NCBI RefSeq assembly: GCF_014332515.1
Contig: NZ_VFSD01000002.1
Coordinates: 62,001-126,000 of the forward strand
Origin: Pontibacter beigongshangensis
GTDB lineage: Bacteria; Bacteroidota; Bacteroidia; Cytophagales; Hymenobacteraceae
Length of the DNA: 64,000 nt
Reading direction: 5' to 3'
Below the pieces are notes generated by a model. It was not told the DNA's origin and made no database searches. It saw only the letters and a program-made list of their open reading frames with translations. Of this stretch, positions 41,087 to 48,757 are shown piece by piece. Position 1 is the first letter of the stretch. Each line of letters begins with the position of its first letter. Made by a program: the position numbers and the translations under genes.

Positions 41087-41118
41087 CATGAGCACCCGCA
41101 AGGGGTGCGGCTACGAGG
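41087..41118 (+). repeat. GCACCC-GCAA-GGGTGC hairpin repeat, copy 1
   Basis: CATGAGCACCCGCAAGGGGT then GCGGCTACGAGG: identical over 32 bp to 44008-44039, with a 6-bp GCACCC stem. It lies 53 bp past the symporter stop. Confidence 0.65.
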
Positions 41119-41170
41119 TCATGATAAAATATCAACTCATAACTCTTAACTTTTAACTCTTAACTAAACA

Positions 41171-42862
41171 TCAATGGTGCACGGCTTCTCCTGCGCCTCT
41201 TGGTATGCGGATCTCCTCTACCAGTTCCTGAATGTGCAGGGGTGGTGCTGGTGTAAACCTCGACACCAGGGTGCTCACCGCAAAGTTGAGCAGCATGCCC
41301 AGCGTCCCGATGCCTTCCGGCGAAATTCTGAAAAACCAGTTTTCGGGTGTGTTAGCGGCCGGGTTAATGAACTTGAAGTACATGATGTAACCAATGGTGA
41401 AAAGTAAACCTGTAACCATGCCCCAGATGGCCCCCTCTTTGTTCATGCGGGTAGAGAAAATACCCATAATGATGACCGGGAAGAAAGAGGCTGCGGCCAA
41501 CCCAAAGGCAAAGGCCACCACTTCGGCCACAAAACCGGGCGGGTTAATGCCAAAGTAGCCGGCTATTACCACAGCTGCCGTAGCAGCCAGGCGAGCCGCC
41601 ACCAGCTCCTGCTTTTCGGAAATGCCTGTCATAATGGATTTTTTGAGCAAGTCGTGGGCAATGGACGTGGAGATTACCAGCAGCAGACCAGCCGCTGTGG
41701 AGAGTGCCGCCGCCAGCCCACCGGCCGCCACCAGAGCAATAACCCAGTTCGGCAGCCGCGCGATTTCGGGGTTAGCCAGCACCATAATGTCTTTGTCGAT
41801 CATCAGCTCGTTGCGCTCTGGATCTTTTACGTACTGAATTACACCGTCCGCGTTTTTATCTTCCACGCCAATCAGACCGGTTTTCTGCCAGTTCCCTACC
41901 CATTGCGGCATAGAAGAAATGGGCTGATTGCTGGTGGTGCTGAGCATGTTGTACATCCCGAAGGCACCCACGGCAGGTGCTGTGGTGTACAGGATAGCGA
42001 TAAAGAGCAAGGCGAAACCAGCAGAGCGACGCGCATCTTTTACACGTGGCACGGTAAAGAAACGTACAATTACGTGCGGCAAACCAGCTGTTCCCACCAT
42101 CAGGGCAGCCGTTATAAAGAACACATCAATAGTGGCTTTGCTGCCGCTGGTGTAGGTCCCAAAACCAAGCTCGGTGAGCAGTCCGTCGAGCCGGTCGAGC
42201 AGGTAACCGTTGCCATCTGCCAGCTCACTGCCAAGGCCGATCTGCGGAAACGGGTTGCCGGTGAGCATGATGGAGATGAAGATGGCCGGCACCATGTAGG
42301 CAAAGATCAGGACGCAAAACTGGGCCACCTGGGTGTAGGTGATGCCTTTCATACCGCCCAAAACGGCATAAAAAAGCACGATAATCATTCCGATGATAAC
42401 GCCTGTCTCTATCTCCACTTCCAGGAAGCGGGAAAACACAATGCCCACGCCTCGCATCTGCCCGGCCACGTAGGTAAAGGAGATGAAGATGGCGCAGATG
42501 ACGGCCACCAGGCGCGCCGTTTTAGAGTAGTAGCGGTCGCCAACAAAATCGGGCACAGTGAACTTGCCGAACTTGCGCAGGTACGGGGCCAGCAGCAGGG
42601 CCAGCAGCACATAGCCACCCGTCCAGCCCATCAGGTACACCGAGCCGTCGTAGCCCATAAAGGAGATGAGGCCTGCCATGGAGATAAAGGAGGCCGCCGA
42701 CATCCAGTCGGCGGCTGTGGCCAGCCCGTTGGCAAGCGGCGAGACGCCACCGCCGGCCACGTAAAACTCTTTCGTAGATCCGGCTCTGGACCAGATGGCG
42801 ATACCGATGTAAATAGCAAATGTAATCCCGACGATAATATAGGTCCAGGTTAAGATTCCCAT
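41171..42862 (-). CDS. Sodium:solute symporter, VC_2705/ActP-like subfamily
   Basis: A 563-residue SSS-family transporter with about 13 helices. The N-terminus LTWTYIIVGITFAIYIGIAI and segments TAADWMSAASFISMAGL, TYVAGQMRGVGIVF and GTAGLPHVIVRFFTVP match the acetate-permease-like branch that works with a DUF4212 small subunit. Start at 42862 (MGILTWTY); upstream in-frame codons fall in the gap behind the small subunit. The gene order DUF4212-symporter-kinase-receiver-acs points to Na+-coupled acetate (or similar monocarboxylate) uptake; the substrate is inferred. Confidence 0.92.
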   Translation of the reverse strand: MGILTWTYIIVGITFAIYIGIAIWSRAGSTKEFYVAGGGVSPLANGLATAADWMSAASFISMAGLISFMGYDGSVYLMGWTGGYVLLALLLAPYLRKFGKFTVPDFVGDRYYSKTARLVAVICAIFISFTYVAGQMRGVGIVFSRFLEVEIETGVIIGMIIVLFYAVLGGMKGITYTQVAQFCVLIFAYMVPAIFISIMLTGNPFPQIGLGSELADGNGYLLDRLDGLLTELGFGTYTSGSKATIDVFFITAALMVGTAGLPHVIVRFFTVPRVKDARRSAGFALLFIAILYTTAPAVGAFGMYNMLSTTSNQPISSMPQWVGNWQKTGLIGVEDKNADGVIQYVKDPERNELMIDKDIMVLANPEIARLPNWVIALVAAGGLAAALSTAAGLLLVISTSIAHDLLKKSIMTGISEKQELVAARLAATAAVVIAGYFGINPPGFVAEVVAFAFGLAAASFFPVIIMGIFSTRMNKEGAIWGMVTGLLFTIGYIMYFKFINPAANTPENWFFRISPEGIGTLGMLLNFAVSTLVSRFTPAPPLHIQELVEEIRIPRGAGEAVHH

Positions 42863-42894
42863 GGGTCTGTTCTGTTTCTTGTAGCGTTTAACAA

Positions 42895-43158
42895 TTAATC
42901 TTCGTGCACGTCGAATTCGCGGTCGAGCCGGTTCATGAGCCACACGTACACAAAAATGATGAGCACAAAGGCGTAAATAGAACCCTGCTGTGCAAACCAG
43001 AACCCCAGCTTAAAACCTGCAAACCGGAACTGATTCAGCTCCTCGGTGAACAAAATGCCGCAGCCAAACGACACAAAAAACCAGATGCTCAGCAACATGA
43101 TCAGGATCCGGACATTGCGCCGCCAGTATTCCTTCATTCTCGCTTTTTTACTTTCCAT
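42895..43158 (-). CDS. DUF4212 symporter small subunit
   Basis: An 87-residue membrane protein with two helices (ILIMLLSIWFFVSFGCGILF and IYAFVLIIFVYVWLMNRLD) and the family pattern KEYWRRNVR, NQFRFAGFKLGFWFAQQGS and REFDVHED. It is the known small companion of VC_2705-type symporters. Its stop lies 32 bp before the symporter start, so the two form one unit. Confidence 0.93.
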   Translation of the reverse strand: MESKKARMKEYWRRNVRILIMLLSIWFFVSFGCGILFTEELNQFRFAGFKLGFWFAQQGSIYAFVLIIFVYVWLMNRLDREFDVHED

Positions 43159-43408
43159 TATTTAGGTGCTAGGTGTTAGGTGTTAGAATTTATAAGGTGA
43201 CGCAGCAGTAAATCGCTATCGAAGGGGAAGCGTTTTGTTACAACTATAGCTGCTTTGCCAGAAATCTAAAGGTAAGTATAGGCAGGTTTAGAGGAAAAGG
43301 AGATTTATGAGTATACAAATGCTAATTAGCTATAGCTACTTCAGAAACGAACTGCCCGAATGAGGGAAAATGCATCTGGCAAGGTTGCTCTGCTACTAAA
43401 GCCGGCAA

Positions 43409-43828
43409 CTACTCTTTAAAACGTTTCCACTTGATCATCATGTACTTGTCGCCAAGCTCGGTTATCATCATGCCGGCGCCTTTCAGGTTGTCGCCCGACT
43501 GCATATGTGCCACCAGCTCGCTGTGGCTCAGCACTTTGTAAGAAGGGTGGTACTCTGTCTGCTCCGGTTGCTTTACTTTGTACTTGCGCACCCAATTCAT
43601 AACCGATACATGGCTCACACCCAGAATACGCTCTATTTCGCGGTAGCTTACGCCTTCTATGTATAGCTGCAGCGCTTTTGTAACATAGTAGCTATCGATG
43701 TTTTTGCCCAGTTTGCTTACGGTAAAATAATAGCTGCACTTTTTGCAGCGGTACCGCTGCCTTTCGTTTATGATGCCACTTTTTACAACGTGTTGCGCTT
43801 CACAGCGAGGGCACAAAGGGTGTTTCAT
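43409..43828 (-). CDS. Lone InsA-like zinc-ribbon/HTH DNA-binding protein
   Basis: A 139-residue protein whose first 85 residues match InsA, the DNA-binding subunit of IS1: a zinc ribbon (CPRCEAQHV ... YRCKKCSYYF) and an HTH (YREIERILGVSHVSVMNWVRK). No InsB transposase follows and no IS1 ends are seen. The last 50 residues (SELVAHMQSGDNLKGAGMM, GDKYMMIKWKRFKE) are not part of InsA. This looks like a domesticated transposase DNA-binding domain reused as a regulator. A TATGTTTG -7 box lies upstream. Confidence 0.8.
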   Translation of the reverse strand: MKHPLCPRCEAQHVVKSGIINERQRYRCKKCSYYFTVSKLGKNIDSYYVTKALQLYIEGVSYREIERILGVSHVSVMNWVRKYKVKQPEQTEYHPSYKVLSHSELVAHMQSGDNLKGAGMMITELGDKYMMIKWKRFKE

Positions 43829-43870
43829 GGATGATCGGGGCTTCTTATACCTAACTTACATTTGTTAGCA

Positions 43871-43878
43871 CAAACATA
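43871..43878 (-). promoter_or_regulatory. -7 box TATGTTTG for the InsA-like gene
   Basis: Exact TANNTTTG match on the minus strand, 42 bp before the ATG. A CTAAC/GTTAG inverted repeat (43852-43868) lies between box and gene and could be an operator. Confidence 0.45.
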
Positions 43879-43961
43879 TAGCAATTTAGCATATATATAT
43901 TATTTTAGCGAAAAATATTTTAATAGTGCCTCCTCTAGTGGCGTTACGTGGCAAGCTGGGC

Positions 43962-43998
43962 AATTATTCTAATGGAAATGCCCTCCGGAGGTTTTGCC
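43962..43998 (+). repeat. Dispersed intergenic repeat, copy p
   Basis: AATTATTCTAAT, GGAAATGCC, CTCCGGAGG, TTTTGCC. A shorter tail, replaced by the 32-bp hairpin repeat that follows. Confidence 0.78.
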
Positions 43999-44007
43999 AG
44001 TTGGGGG

Positions 44008-44039
44008 CATGAGCACCCGCAAGGGGTGCGGCTACGAGG
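44008..44039 (+). repeat. GCACCC-GCAA-GGGTGC hairpin repeat, copy 2
   Basis: Identical 32 bp to copy 1 at 41087-41118 and, like it, directly behind a dispersed-repeat copy and 33 bp from a gene's stop codon. Confidence 0.65.
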
Positions 44040-44071
44040 GGGGCTGTCCTATATCATATATCACATATCTA

Positions 44072-44800
44072 TTACATATCCCGCACCGATAGGATAACTT
44101 CGTTGTATTTATCTGTCTCGTGCAGGAATCTCGCTATTTTCTTTCCTACGGCTTCGGGGGCAGACAATTCGCCACTTGCTTTGTACTGCCTGAACTTTTC
44201 CACAGCACTGAATTGCGTTGCGTTAGATTCCCTTATCTGCTCCTGCATGCCTGTGTCTACCACACCCGGAGAGAGCGAGAACACTTTTACTTTGGCATGG
44301 CGGGCCTCCTGCTCTTTCTGCACGGTGAGCGATAGCATGTCGAGGGCGGCTTTGGAGGCGCAGTAGCTGGCCCAGCCGTCTATCGGGTACTTGCCTGCTC
44401 CGGAACTGATGTTGACAACAACTTTAGGGCAGGGCTGCTTGTGGTACACCTGCAGGAAGGTGTTTATGAAGATGGCCGGCACCACCACGTTCACATCCAT
44501 CACAAACTTGAAGAGGTCGTTCGGCAGTTGCTCCCCCACATAGCCGATATCGCCCAGCACCCCGGCATTATTGACCAGCACCAGCCGCTCCGCGTCTTTT
44601 AGCGGGGAGAAAATCTTGTGCAGGTTATGCGCCACTCCTTCCAGGTCCGAAAAATCGAGTGGCTGGAACCGGTAATTCGGGTGCTCGATGCTGTTTGTCC
44701 GGGATACCCCGATCACGTAGTTCGACTTATCTTTCAGAAGTTCTTCTGCTATGGCCTTGCCTATGCCTTTGCTGGCTCCGGTTATAATGTAGTAGTTCAT
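44072..44800 (-). CDS. Short-chain dehydrogenase/reductase, sepiapterin-reductase-like
   Basis: A 242-residue classical SDR. NAD(P) binding is by TGASKGIG near residue 6, the NNAGVLGD motif is near 80, and the catalytic residues are S in NISSGAG and Y/K in YCASKAALDML near 148-152. YVIGVSRTN suggests NADPH use. Overall it is closest in appearance to sepiapterin reductase and benzil reductase types; the substrate is unknown. Start at 44800 (MNYYIITGAS); an ATG at 44821 would add seven residues. Confidence 0.88.
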   Translation of the reverse strand: MNYYIITGASKGIGKAIAEELLKDKSNYVIGVSRTNSIEHPNYRFQPLDFSDLEGVAHNLHKIFSPLKDAERLVLVNNAGVLGDIGYVGEQLPNDLFKFVMDVNVVVPAIFINTFLQVYHKQPCPKVVVNISSGAGKYPIDGWASYCASKAALDMLSLTVQKEQEARHAKVKVFSLSPGVVDTGMQEQIRESNATQFSAVEKFRQYKASGELSAPEAVGKKIARFLHETDKYNEVILSVRDM

Positions 44801-44984
44801 GCTGCTAAGGGTCTTTGCCAAATTAAAAATTCGAAATTATAATACATTTGCGTCAACAACAGCCATAAAGGCATTTCTTATAAATATGCTAATTGCTGAG
44901 TTGGTTCCGACAGCTTTGCTAGGTTAAGGTCGGCAAAGTATAGATTACGAAGGTTCGTGCCTTGCAGATGCTCCGGCTACCTCT

Positions 44985-45227
44985 TTAGCCTGCATCCGGG
45001 TACACCAATAATACGAAACAGATGAGCAACAGCAAAGCCAGGGCTAGTAAAAATCCGGTAATGGCCGCATCCGTCGTGTAGAGCGTAGCAAGGATTGTTG
45101 CCATCGCAGCCATATGTGCGGAAGTAATGTAGCGGCTTTGAGTTGATCTGGCGTCTTTGTTTTGAAGAGCACGGTGCGCGGCCACCTCCAGCAGCAGATA
45201 GCCGCCCGCCAGCAAAAGCAGCAGCAC
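44985..45227 (-). CDS. Possible small membrane protein
   Basis: An 80-codon frame opening with GTG. It would encode two hydrophobic stretches (LLLLLAGGYLLLEVAAHRAL and TGFLLALALLLLICFVLL) separated by a polar loop with TSAHMAAMATILATLYTTD. The composition is right for a two- or three-span protein, but there is no ATG, no promoter box and a competing frame (45044-45250). The open frame also continues upstream without an ATG. Confidence 0.35.
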   Translation of the reverse strand: MLLLLLAGGYLLLEVAAHRALQNKDARSTQSRYITSAHMAAMATILATLYTTDAAITGFLLALALLLLICFVLLVYPDAG

Positions 45228-45612
45228 GAGGTCTGGTAAGGCGGTGGCAATTGTTTTTAAAAGAACACAGGTATCCGGACGCGGGGCACAGGATTTTATA
45301 GGAAGATATGAGCAACAGTTGCTGTTTGACCCTTATTTGGGTGCAAGGCAGGATTTATTTTACGGCAGCCACACAAAGTTTATTCACGAAAATAGCCAGG
45401 ATTCTGTCTCCAATATACCCCTATCTTGTAAAGGGGTTGAAGATAGCAGGTAGTATGGAAGCATCTGTAAAAAGACAGATCATGGGAGAAAAATTATTTC
45501 TGCGCCAGGGATTATATAAAAACAAAACAGGAGCCCCTGCCACAGCAAAAGCTCCTGTTTTCTTAATAGGCGAAAGCAGAAATATCGACTTCCTAACTTT
45601 TCAACTTTAAGC
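45228..45612. other. 385-bp gap downstream of hslU
   Basis: It contains the bidirectional hairpin at 45524-45561 and otherwise no repeat or convincing frame; the plus-strand frame at 45308-45610 runs through the terminator and is rejected. Confidence 0.5.
45524..45561. terminator. Terminator downstream of hslU
   Basis: AAAACAGGAGC and GCTCCTGTTTT are perfect 11-bp arms over a 16-nt loop, 51 bp past the hslU stop; A and T runs at the ends allow use in both directions. Confidence 0.75.
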
Positions 45613-47010
45613 TTACAAAATATATTGGCTCAGGTCGCGGTTGCGAACCATGTCAGACAATCTTTCGAGTACCATTTCGCGGGTAACTAGGATTTTGGCG
45701 TTGGCACCGATCTTGTCCGGCACATCGAACAGGATGTCATTTAGCAGGCGGCTCATTACGGTGTGCAGTCTTCGGGCTCCAATGTTCTCCACCTCGGCGT
45801 TTACCTCAAAGGCGATGGAGGCAATCTCGTCCAGAGCTTCGTCTGCGAAGGAAAGTTCTACTTCTTCTGCGGCCAATAAAGCTTCGTACTGCTTCGTGAG
45901 TGCGTTTTTCGGGAACTTCAGGATCTGGTAGAAGTCGTCTTTGGTGAGGCTTTGCAGTTCCACCCGGATCGGGAAGCGACCCTGCAACTCCGGGATCAGG
46001 TCGGATGGCTTGGCCACGTGGAACGCACCGGCTGCTATAAACAAAATGTGGTCGGTGTTGATGATGCCGTATTTGGTGTTCACGGCGCTGCCTTCCACAA
46101 TCGGGAGCAGGTCGCGCTGCACGCCTTCGCGGCTCACATCGGGGCCACCGCCTCCACCCTTTTTGCTGGAACTGGCCACCTTGTCGATCTCATCAATAAA
46201 GATCACGCCGGCGTTTTCTGCCTTAAAAATGGCCTCTTCCTTCACCTCATCCATATCGATGAGTTTAGACGCTTCTTCTTCCAGCAATATTTTGCGGGCT
46301 TCGGCGATGGTTACTTTGCGCTTCTTGGTTTTCTTGGGCATCATGCCGCTGATCATCTCCTGGATGTTCATCATAGAGGCTTCGTCCATGCCGGGGCCCA
46401 TTACGCCCATACCTGGCAGGGCGCTCTGCTGCACCCTGATCTCGATCTTACGGTCTTCCAGCTCGCCATTACGAATTTTTTCTCTGAACTTCTCGCGGGT
46501 TCGCTCATTCAGCTCGTAATCGGTGTCGGGAATGGTGTTCGGGTCGGAGCTGAAGGAAACAGGCGCCGAGCCACGGCTCTGGATGGGCGGAATCAGGGCG
46601 TCCAGGATAATGTCTTCCACGGCTTCTGCCGCCTTCTGCTTCACCTCTTCTTTTTTGGCAGCCTTCACCATATTCACCGACTGCTCTACCAGGTCGCGCA
46701 CCATGCTTTCCACATCGCGGCCCACGTAGCCAACTTCTGTAAACTTAGAGGCTTCTACTTTAGTAAAGGGGGCATCGGCAATTTTGGCCAGGCGGCGGGC
46801 AATTTCAGTTTTACCCACACCGGTCGCCCCGATCATGAGGATATTGTTGGGCACAATCTCGCGCCTGATGTTCTCGTCGGCATTCATTCTGCGCCAGCGG
46901 TTGCGGAGCGCTATGGCTACATTCCGCTTGGCATCTTTCTGACCTATGATATATTTATCCAGCTCCGTTACAATCTGGGCCGGGGTTAAGTTTTCTAATG
47001 CATCTAACAT
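45613..47010 (-). CDS. hslU: HslU (ClpY) ATPase of the HslUV protease
   Basis: A 465-residue AAA+ unfoldase that feeds substrates to the HslV peptidase. Landmarks are the N-terminal TPAQIVTELDKYIIGQKDAK, Walker A GATGVGKTEIARRLAK near residue 62, the pore loop GYVGRD, the inserted I domain (about 110-240, including a Met/Gly-rich SALPGMGVMGPGMD), Walker B VIFIDEIDK, and the HslV-docking tail RDLSQYIL. Start at 47010 (MLDALENLTP). hslV is not in the window. Confidence 0.95.
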   Translation of the reverse strand: MLDALENLTPAQIVTELDKYIIGQKDAKRNVAIALRNRWRRMNADENIRREIVPNNILMIGATGVGKTEIARRLAKIADAPFTKVEASKFTEVGYVGRDVESMVRDLVEQSVNMVKAAKKEEVKQKAAEAVEDIILDALIPPIQSRGSAPVSFSSDPNTIPDTDYELNERTREKFREKIRNGELEDRKIEIRVQQSALPGMGVMGPGMDEASMMNIQEMISGMMPKKTKKRKVTIAEARKILLEEEASKLIDMDEVKEEAIFKAENAGVIFIDEIDKVASSSKKGGGGGPDVSREGVQRDLLPIVEGSAVNTKYGIINTDHILFIAAGAFHVAKPSDLIPELQGRFPIRVELQSLTKDDFYQILKFPKNALTKQYEALLAAEEVELSFADEALDEIASIAFEVNAEVENIGARRLHTVMSRLLNDILFDVPDKIGANAKILVTREMVLERLSDMVRNRDLSQYIL

Positions 47011-47172
47011 TTCAATAGTTATTAATTTGAAATCTCCTTTGTTTCTTTGCAGGCGCCTAAAACAGCCTGGCAAAGCTTTTCTAAAAACTGCGGCAACTCA
47101 GGCATTAAAAGCTGAGGAGGTTGCTGCTTTATCTGTTAAAAGAACGTATCTGCAAGCATTTCTAATCTGGAA

Positions 47173-47197
47173 TTTCTAATTTTTAATTCAGCGAAGC
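47173..47197. repeat. Post-stop AATTAAAAATTAGAAATT tract behind porQ
   Basis: On the minus strand the porQ stop is followed within 3 bp by GCTTCGCTGAATTAAAAATT then AGAAATT. The same arrangement follows both prfB 3' ends (20458-20483, 21988-22020) and dnaA (63734-63757). Confidence 0.5.
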
Positions 47198-47200
47198 CCC

Positions 47201-48247
47201 TCAGCTGCTCTTCCGCTTCAGAAATGTACTCGTATTGGTACTTACGGTAATATAATGGCTCCCGCCGGACGGATGGAAAAAGGCCGCCCCATAATTGAGT
47301 TCAAAAGACCGGACCCGCAACATCGCACCCAGCGAAAGGCCGGCGCCACCGGAAGCCGTATCGAGCCGGAGTTCCTTGCGGCGCAGGTGGTTATATCCCG
47401 CCCTTATCTGAAAGTTCTTGCTGAACACGAACTCTGCGCCAGCCACAAAATGGCGGGCAATCTTATCGCCCAGCTTTTTTTCTTCTTTTATCTCTTCGCC
47501 GTTCGCATCCAGGGGGCCTCTTTGGTTTGGGTCGAGGTACACAATATCGAACTGGTAGAGGCGGTGCGCCGTGAGCGACAGCCGCACCGGCATGTGCTCG
47601 GGCTTGTAGCTCAGTCCCAGCTGCGCATCGAAAGGCATGGGCTGCCGCTCCCCCCCGTCAAAAGGTTTTACCTGATAGCCGATGTTCTTAAATGCCAGCC
47701 CTACGGTGAGGTCCTCCTCGGGGTGTTTAAACGTGCCGCCCACATCGGCCAGCAGGCCCACCGCTTTATCGCCGGCCATACTTGATACCGCCATTTTTAG
47801 GGTGGCTCCAATGGTAAAGGCCTCTGTTTGCCGGGCATGGCTCAGGCTAAAGGTATAATCGTTTACGCTGAACGTGCCCAGTTCCATGCCGTTGGCATCG
47901 CGGCGGATAAAGTCGCCGTAGTTGATGTAGTTCAGACCGACGGCATAGCGCCCGAACCGCTCGCTGTTGAAGGCATAGGCCAGATTGCTGTGGGTGATGT
48001 CGGCCAGGTAGCCGGTGTAGCTCAGCGAGAGTTGGTTGTCCATTTCCGACTGGAGCAAGCCCGGGTTAGAGGCCACCATGTTCACATCGTGGCTCCAGGA
48101 ACTAACGTTAACGCCGCCCATCGCTGCCAGCTTTGCATTAGTAGGCAACTCCAGAAACGAAAAGCTCCGCTGCCCCCCGATCTGCGCCTCCGCCCCCAGT
48201 ACAAAGCCAATGAGCATAGCTACACACGCACTTACTTTTTTTATCAT
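47201..48247 (-). CDS. porQ: Type IX secretion system protein PorQ
   Basis: A 348-residue outer-membrane beta-barrel of the PorV/FadL-like group, part of the T9SS attachment machinery. It has a signal peptide (ACVAMLIGFVLGAEAQ, cleaved near residue 22), the start GGQRSFSFLELPTNAKLAAMGG typical of PorQ, and many amphipathic strands ending HYITVSTNTSTFLKRKSS. PorQ normally works with PorU, PorV and PorZ, which are not in this window. It supports a cell that exports cargo by T9SS. Confidence 0.9.
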   Translation of the reverse strand: MIKKVSACVAMLIGFVLGAEAQIGGQRSFSFLELPTNAKLAAMGGVNVSSWSHDVNMVASNPGLLQSEMDNQLSLSYTGYLADITHSNLAYAFNSERFGRYAVGLNYINYGDFIRRDANGMELGTFSVNDYTFSLSHARQTEAFTIGATLKMAVSSMAGDKAVGLLADVGGTFKHPEEDLTVGLAFKNIGYQVKPFDGGERQPMPFDAQLGLSYKPEHMPVRLSLTAHRLYQFDIVYLDPNQRGPLDANGEEIKEEKKLGDKIARHFVAGAEFVFSKNFQIRAGYNHLRRKELRLDTASGGAGLSLGAMLRVRSFELNYGAAFFHPSGGSHYITVSTNTSTFLKRKSS

Positions 48248-48441
48248 GCTCTCAAGATAAGCAGCTTCTTATTAATTGTTAAATGGCTGAATGGCTAAAT
48301 TGTTGATCGGAAATCGTTTAGCGCTTCAAAATTCTTTCGCCGAACGCCTTTTGCCACTGTGCCGAAAAAGCCCTGAGGGTTTGGATTCGACTCCAGAATT
48401 CAAAATGCCTGAAGCAACCATTGAACAAGCAGCAACAACCA

Positions 48442-48490
48442 AATTATTCTAATGAAAAAGGCCCTCCGGAGGCGTTGCTGCTGCTGCTGC
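48442..48490 (+). repeat. Dispersed intergenic repeat, copy q
   Basis: AATTATTCTAAT, GAAAAAGGCC, CTCCGGAGG, then CGTTGCTGCTGCTGCTGC. Matches the consensus without change through the palindrome and is a good type sequence. Confidence 0.88.
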
Positions 48491-48595
48491 TATTTCTGTC
48501 AGAATAAGGATTTACAGGATGCCCCCATCGTGCACCTCAGCTTTTCAACAATAACCTAAGCATTCAACCATTTAACACCTAACAACCAGCAACCA

Positions 48596-48638
48596 AATTA
48601 TTCTAATGAAAATGGCCCTCCTGAGGCGCTGCTGCTGG
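48596..48638 (+). repeat. Dispersed intergenic repeat, copy r
   Basis: AATTATTCTAAT, GAAAATGGCC, CTCCTGAGG, then CGCTGCTGCTGG. 119 bp past the lon stop. Confidence 0.82.
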
Positions 48639-48757
48639 CTCCGAAATACTTCCTTAGAAGCAATTCCAGGAATTAGCTTCGGGCACAGTGTCAGAACGTC
48701 GTAAACCGTGTTTTCTGATATTGAGTATAAAATGCCGCACAAAGCATCGGCTCCGCA

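Larger units (their letters stand above)
40781..41170. other. 390-bp gap with two repeat copies
   Basis: Between the symporter gene and the small membrane protein. It contains copies n and o of the dispersed repeat, the GGGCCCCTACCCC composite at 40885, an ATTCTGTAAATTCTGATTC motif, and the GCACCC hairpin at 41087. Entirely repeat-derived. Confidence 0.65.
48248..48757. other. 510-bp gap with two repeat copies
   Basis: Between lon and porQ, both minus. It has GCTGAATGGCTAAATTGTTG near-repeats, dispersed-repeat copies q and r 154 bp apart, and a GGATTTACAGGATG motif (48507-48520) between them. No coding sequence supported. Confidence 0.6.

Noticed and set aside
45308..45610. 100-codon plus-strand frame downstream of hslU
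   Set aside because: It runs through a perfect terminator hairpin (45524-45561), has no start signal, and its composition is not protein-like.
48360..48385. tRNA gene suggested by GAGTCGAATCC on the minus strand
   Set aside because: The T-arm-like string has no acceptor, D-arm or anticodon stem around it.
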